This document shows positions 61,022-64,000 of a stretch of 64,000 nt of DNA, one piece after another. Positions within the stretch are counted from its first letter, which is position 1. Each line of letters begins with the position of its first letter. Under the pieces are notes generated by a model. The model saw nothing but the letters and a program-made list of their open reading frames with translations. It made no database searches and was not told the DNA's origin. The DNA comes from Flagellimonas amphidinii (GTDB lineage Bacteria > Bacteroidota > Bacteroidia > Flavobacteriales > Flavobacteriaceae): NCBI RefSeq assembly GCF_013090115.1, contig NZ_JABFNN010000034.1, positions 1 through 64,000 on the forward strand. Reading direction: 5' to 3'. The position numbers were made by a program, and so were the translations under genes.

Positions 61022-62491
61022 ATGAAAAAAAGAATTTTTTTAAGTATAACCCTGGTATTTGCACTCTTCATCTCCTGTGATGAGGATGCCTTGGACAAGG
61101 TCAATCCAAACGAACTTTCGCCAGATACCTTTTTTAAGACAGCCGCTCAAGTAGAGTCTGCAGCTACTGGTACATATGCCCATTTACAAAATCGAGGCCT
61201 TTACACTCGACATATGTTCTTTATGATGGACAATATGGCGCAAGAAAATGGACGTAACCAGCAATTGGAATCAGATAAAGTAGAGTACATACAGTTTTCG
61301 TTCAATTCCAATCACGGACCAATTGGAGAATATTGGAAAGCCTGTTATAGAGGTATTAATAACTGTAATTTGGTAATTAATAATGCAGATAAGATCAATG
61401 AATTGAATGATTCTGAGCTTTCCAGTGAAATGAAGGCCAAATTTATTGGGGAAGCCAAATTCATGAGGGCATTATATTATTTCTTCTTAGTTACTCGTTT
61501 CGGAGGGGTACCAATCAATGATGGTTTAACTACTGAAGCACAACCAAGATCTTCAGCAGATCAAGTATATGACTTAATTATTCAGGATTTGACAGAGGCA
61601 AGTAGCGCATTGCGCTCCAAGAATGTTGAGGATACTGGTAGAGCTACCCGAGAGGCTGCTATTGCCATGTTGGGTAAAGTGTACTTGTTCAGAAACAATA
61701 AAAGTGCTGCTTTAGCCGAGTTTGAGAAAATCTACGGTGCCTTTCAATTGGAAGACAACTATTTTGACAACTTTACTGAAGAAGGTGAATTTGGACCAGA
61801 GTCTATTTTTGAAATAGTGTATGATGATGAAATTGGAGGGTCTGCATGGGGAGAAACCGGCACAGGGCTTAATGAAATTACCTTTAGAGGTCAAGAGTAT
61901 GGACTTCTAAACTGGTATAACGTACATATTACAGACGATTTATTGGATGAATATGAAACTGGTGATGGTCGTATTCAGGATAACTTTTACCAAGCTGGCG
62001 ATGATTATTGCTGTGGTACCATCCAAGAAAGTGATTTGGCCGATGCTAGTGGAACCATTTATAGAGCTGGTTGGAAAAAGTATCAAAACTACCATGCTGA
62101 GGCATCTGAGGATGCGGCGTCTGGAATCAACTTCAAATACTTGCGTTATGCAGATGTACTATTAATGATGGCTGAATGTGTTTATGAAAACGATCCGGCA
62201 GCTGCTGTAGGGTACATTAATGAGGTGAGAACAAGACCAAGTACTGGTTTGGCTCCACTACCGACTACTTTGTCGTCCTCAGAGGTTTTTGATGCTATTG
62301 TCCACGAGCGTAAATGTGAACTGGCGGGTGAACAAGTGAGGTTTAATGATATCATACGATGGGGCAATGCGGCCACTGAGTTGGCTGGCTCCAATTTCCA
62401 AGCTGGGAAACATGAATTGTTGCCTATACCTGCGGCGGAAATAAATGCAAACGCTGCATTGACTGAAGCTGACCAAAACCCTGGCTATTAA
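61022..62491 (+). CDS. SusD/RagB family glycan-binding lipoprotein
   Basis: 489 residues. Lipobox Phe-Ile-Ser-Cys (Cys19). Helical TPR-like organisation with Glu-Tyr-Trp-Lys-Ala-Cys-Tyr-Arg-Gly-Ile-Asn-Asn-Cys-Asn (near 102-115), Glu-Ala-Lys-Phe-Met-Arg-Ala-Leu-Tyr-Tyr-Phe (near 145) and, near the C terminus, Arg-Tyr-Ala-Asp-Val-Leu-Leu-Met-Met-Ala-Glu. It caps the SusC barrel at the cell surface and captures the sugar chain. A strong terminator follows. Confidence 0.96.
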   Translation: MKKRIFLSITLVFALFISCDEDALDKVNPNELSPDTFFKTAAQVESAATGTYAHLQNRGLYTRHMFFMMDNMAQENGRNQQLESDKVEYIQFSFNSNHGPIGEYWKACYRGINNCNLVINNADKINELNDSELSSEMKAKFIGEAKFMRALYYFFLVTRFGGVPINDGLTTEAQPRSSADQVYDLIIQDLTEASSALRSKNVEDTGRATREAAIAMLGKVYLFRNNKSAALAEFEKIYGAFQLEDNYFDNFTEEGEFGPESIFEIVYDDEIGGSAWGETGTGLNEITFRGQEYGLLNWYNVHITDDLLDEYETGDGRIQDNFYQAGDDYCCGTIQESDLADASGTIYRAGWKKYQNYHAEASEDAASGINFKYLRYADVLLMMAECVYENDPAAAVGYINEVRTRPSTGLAPLPTTLSSSEVFDAIVHERKCELAGEQVRFNDIIRWGNAATELAGSNFQAGKHELLPIPAAEINANAALTEADQNPGY

Positions 62492-62541
62492 CTATACAAT
62501 TTGAATTAAGTTTAGTTTGAGTTAGTTTTTATTCAAGTTGA

Positions 62542-62570
62542 AAACAGCGTGTTTAGGCACGCTGTTTTTT
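62542..62570 (+). terminator. Terminator of susCD
   Basis: Perfect ten-base stem AAACAGCGTG / CACGCTGTTT, loop TTTAGG, then T run. Partial read-through could still reach the VCBS gene 38 bases on. Confidence 0.9.
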
Positions 62571-62608
62571 GATTAAATTGTAGTGGTGAGAAATAAAAAA
62601 TAATACTG

Positions 62609-64000
62609 TTGAAACGTTCGCTACTTATTACTTTATCTTTTTTGTTTGTTGCATGTGTCAAAGACAATGGAACAAAAAAGAAAACATCCAACAGTCCTAC
62701 GCTGTTCAGTTTGTTGCCTAAGAGTACAACTGGTATTGATTTTGTTAATACCGTTGAGCAAACCAATGATTTTAACTGCATCAATTATACCTATGCTCTT
62801 ATAGGTGCAGGTGTGGCGGTAGGAGATGTCAATAACGATGGATTGGATGATATTTATTTGGTGTCCAATCAAAAATCGAATAAACTATATCTCAACCAAG
62901 GTGATTTTCAGTTTGAAGATGCAACCACAGCGTCAAAAACTTCTGATGCCAATGGATGGTCCACAGGAGTGAATATGGTTGATATCAACAATGATGGTTG
63001 GCTCGATATTTATGTGTGTAAATCAGCATCTTTGAATAACGCACAGCTTAGAAAAAATAAACTTTTTGTCAATCAAAAAGATGGCACTTTTAAAGATGAA
63101 GCCGAGAAATGGGGATTGGCTCATGAAGGATTTTCAATCCAGTCCTACTTTTTTGATTACGACAAAGATGGTGACTTGGATATGTACCTTGTAAACCATC
63201 GTGTGGATTTTGAAAATACATTGCGACTGGAAAAAAGAGAAAATCAGAAATTCTATCCTGAAACTTCGGACCAATTGTTCAGAAATGATGGAAATTCCTT
63301 TACCAATGTAACCTTGCAGTCCAACATCGTCAATAAAGCATGGGGGTTAAGCGCCTCCATTGGTGATTTTAACAATGATGGATGGCCAGACATCTATGTG
63401 GCCAACGATTATATTGCACCGGATATGCTCTACATCAATAGGCGGAACGGTACTTTTTCCAATCAAATCAATACACGTTTCAAGCATATTAGCTATAACA
63501 GTATGGGTTCTGATTTTGCGGATATCAACAACGATTTCCTGCCAGACTTGGTAGTGCTGGAAATGTCCTCTGAAGACCATGTGAGGAGCAAAGAGAACAT
63601 GCCTACAATGGATACTGAGACCTTTAGGCGTTTGGTGAAAGAAAAGTACCATTATCCCTATATGGCCAATGTTATGCAACTCAACAATGGTAATGGATCC
63701 TTTAGTGATATTGGTCAACTTGCGGGTATTTCAAAAACCGACTGGAGTTGGGCTCCCTTGATTGCCGATTTTGATGGTGACGGTTTTAAGGATGTTTTTG
63801 TGACCAATGGTGTGGAACGAAATTTTGCCAATCAAGACTATATTCGTCAGGTCAGAAAAAAATTAGATGAAGAGATTGAGATGACCAAGATGGAGGTAAT
63901 CGCCATGATGCCCTCTGATAAATTGACGAATTATAGCTATAAAAATAACGGAGATCTAAGTTTTGCAAATACTTCCAAAGAATGGGGTTTTGAAGCAAAA
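62609..64000 (+). CDS. VCBS/FG-GAP repeat lipoprotein, CRTAC1-like (3' truncated by window edge)
   Basis: 464 codons visible, open at the right edge. The start is best placed at TTG 62609: it gives a lipoprotein signal (Phe-Val-Ala-Cys, Cys16), and an in-frame stop lies 13 bases upstream with no ATG in between. The mature protein shows repeated calcium-binding FG-GAP/VCBS blades such as Val-Gly-Asp-Val-Asn-Asn-Asp-Gly-Leu-Asp-Asp, Asp-Ile-Asn-Asn-Asp-Gly-Trp-Leu-Asp and Asp-Phe-Asp-Gly-Asp-Gly-Phe-Lys-Asp. Such proteins are common next to SusCD in flavobacteria and are taken as surface glycan-binding or scaffolding proteins. Confidence 0.9.
   Translation, partial: MKRSLLITLSFLFVACVKDNGTKKKTSNSPTLFSLLPKSTTGIDFVNTVEQTNDFNCINYTYALIGAGVAVGDVNNDGLDDIYLVSNQKSNKLYLNQGDFQFEDATTASKTSDANGWSTGVNMVDINNDGWLDIYVCKSASLNNAQLRKNKLFVNQKDGTFKDEAEKWGLAHEGFSIQSYFFDYDKDGDLDMYLVNHRVDFENTLRLEKRENQKFYPETSDQLFRNDGNSFTNVTLQSNIVNKAWGLSASIGDFNNDGWPDIYVANDYIAPDMLYINRRNGTFSNQINTRFKHISYNSMGSDFADINNDFLPDLVVLEMSSEDHVRSKENMPTMDTETFRRLVKEKYHYPYMANVMQLNNGNGSFSDIGQLAGISKTDWSWAPLIADFDGDGFKDVFVTNGVERNFANQDYIRQVRKKLDEEIEMTKMEVIAMMPSDKLTNYSYKNNGDLSFANTSKEWGFEAK

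Overview
The window looks like the chromosome of a marine Flavobacteriaceae member (Bacteroidota). Supporting signs are type IX secretion features (a type B sorting domain and a PorP/SprF protein), SusC/SusD transport, the phylum-typical promoter pattern TTTG-N~19-TAnnTTTG, weak or absent Shine-Dalgarno sites, low GC, a DUF4295 gene next to rpmB-rpmG, and a zeaxanthin-type carotenoid operon. Genus cannot be assigned by eye. No rRNA, CRISPR array, insertion sequence, prophage or integrase is visible.

Layout. 1-4.3 kb: a plus-strand surface operon with the tail of a large repetitive protein, a secreted protein, a type B T9SS cargo with Ca-binding repeats, and a PorP/SprF partner. 4.4-6.6 kb: idi, a pterin synthase, a manA-type isomerase and a small protein. 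6.6-16.5 kb: mostly minus-strand or convergent genes (DUF4369 lipoprotein, DUF819 membrane protein, DUF5916 protein, S1/P1 nuclease, AlkB, AraC regulator, MOSC protein, HtpG). 16.5-20.5 kb: a tiny self-contained transcription unit, a TetR-UbiB kinase pair, a FabH-like enzyme and a PNPOx-like protein. 20.6-31.2 kb: a TonB-type receptor, a sodium symporter, recR, a 2-oxoacid dehydrogenase E2, an esterase, an exonuclease, an FAH-family enzyme, an orphan Hpt and cinA. 31.2-36.1 kb: rpmB-rpmG-DUF4295, ftsY, a methyltransferase-like protein, a DUF2911 protein and rimO. 36.1-43.5 kb: DoxX plus a Tat-exported oxidoreductase, a beta-lactamase-fold hydrolase, an SRPBCC protein, two periplasmic PPIases and a MoxR ATPase. 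43.5-49 kb: acnB followed by acnA. 49-50.2 kb: two tandem TlpA-like proteins. 50.2-53.9 kb: minus-strand operon of a CarH-like regulator, crtI, crtB and crtZ. 54 kb: tRNA-Leu(GAG). 54.3-64 kb: a glycan-utilisation locus (GH31, SDR, SusC, SusD, VCBS lipoprotein cut by the window edge).

How the genes fit together. The left-edge operon pairs a type B cargo with its probable secretion partner. The regulator upstream of crtIBZ carries the Trp-x9-Glu-His and Glu-x-His-x-x-Gly signature of adenosylcobalamin light sensors, so pigment synthesis is plausibly light- and B12-controlled. Idi at 4.4 kb could supply isoprenoid precursor. At the right end SusC/SusD would import an oligosaccharide that the YicI-like GH31 enzyme attacks.

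Most rewarding places to look again: the degenerate copy of the acnA start in front of acnB, the 14-codon transcription unit at 16.7 kb, the TTAACC array in front of the AraC gene, the thioredoxin-like protein that has lost one active-site cysteine, the CarH-type operon, and -7 boxes lying exactly four bases from start codons (leaderless mRNAs). No wholly new multi-gene system was recognised.
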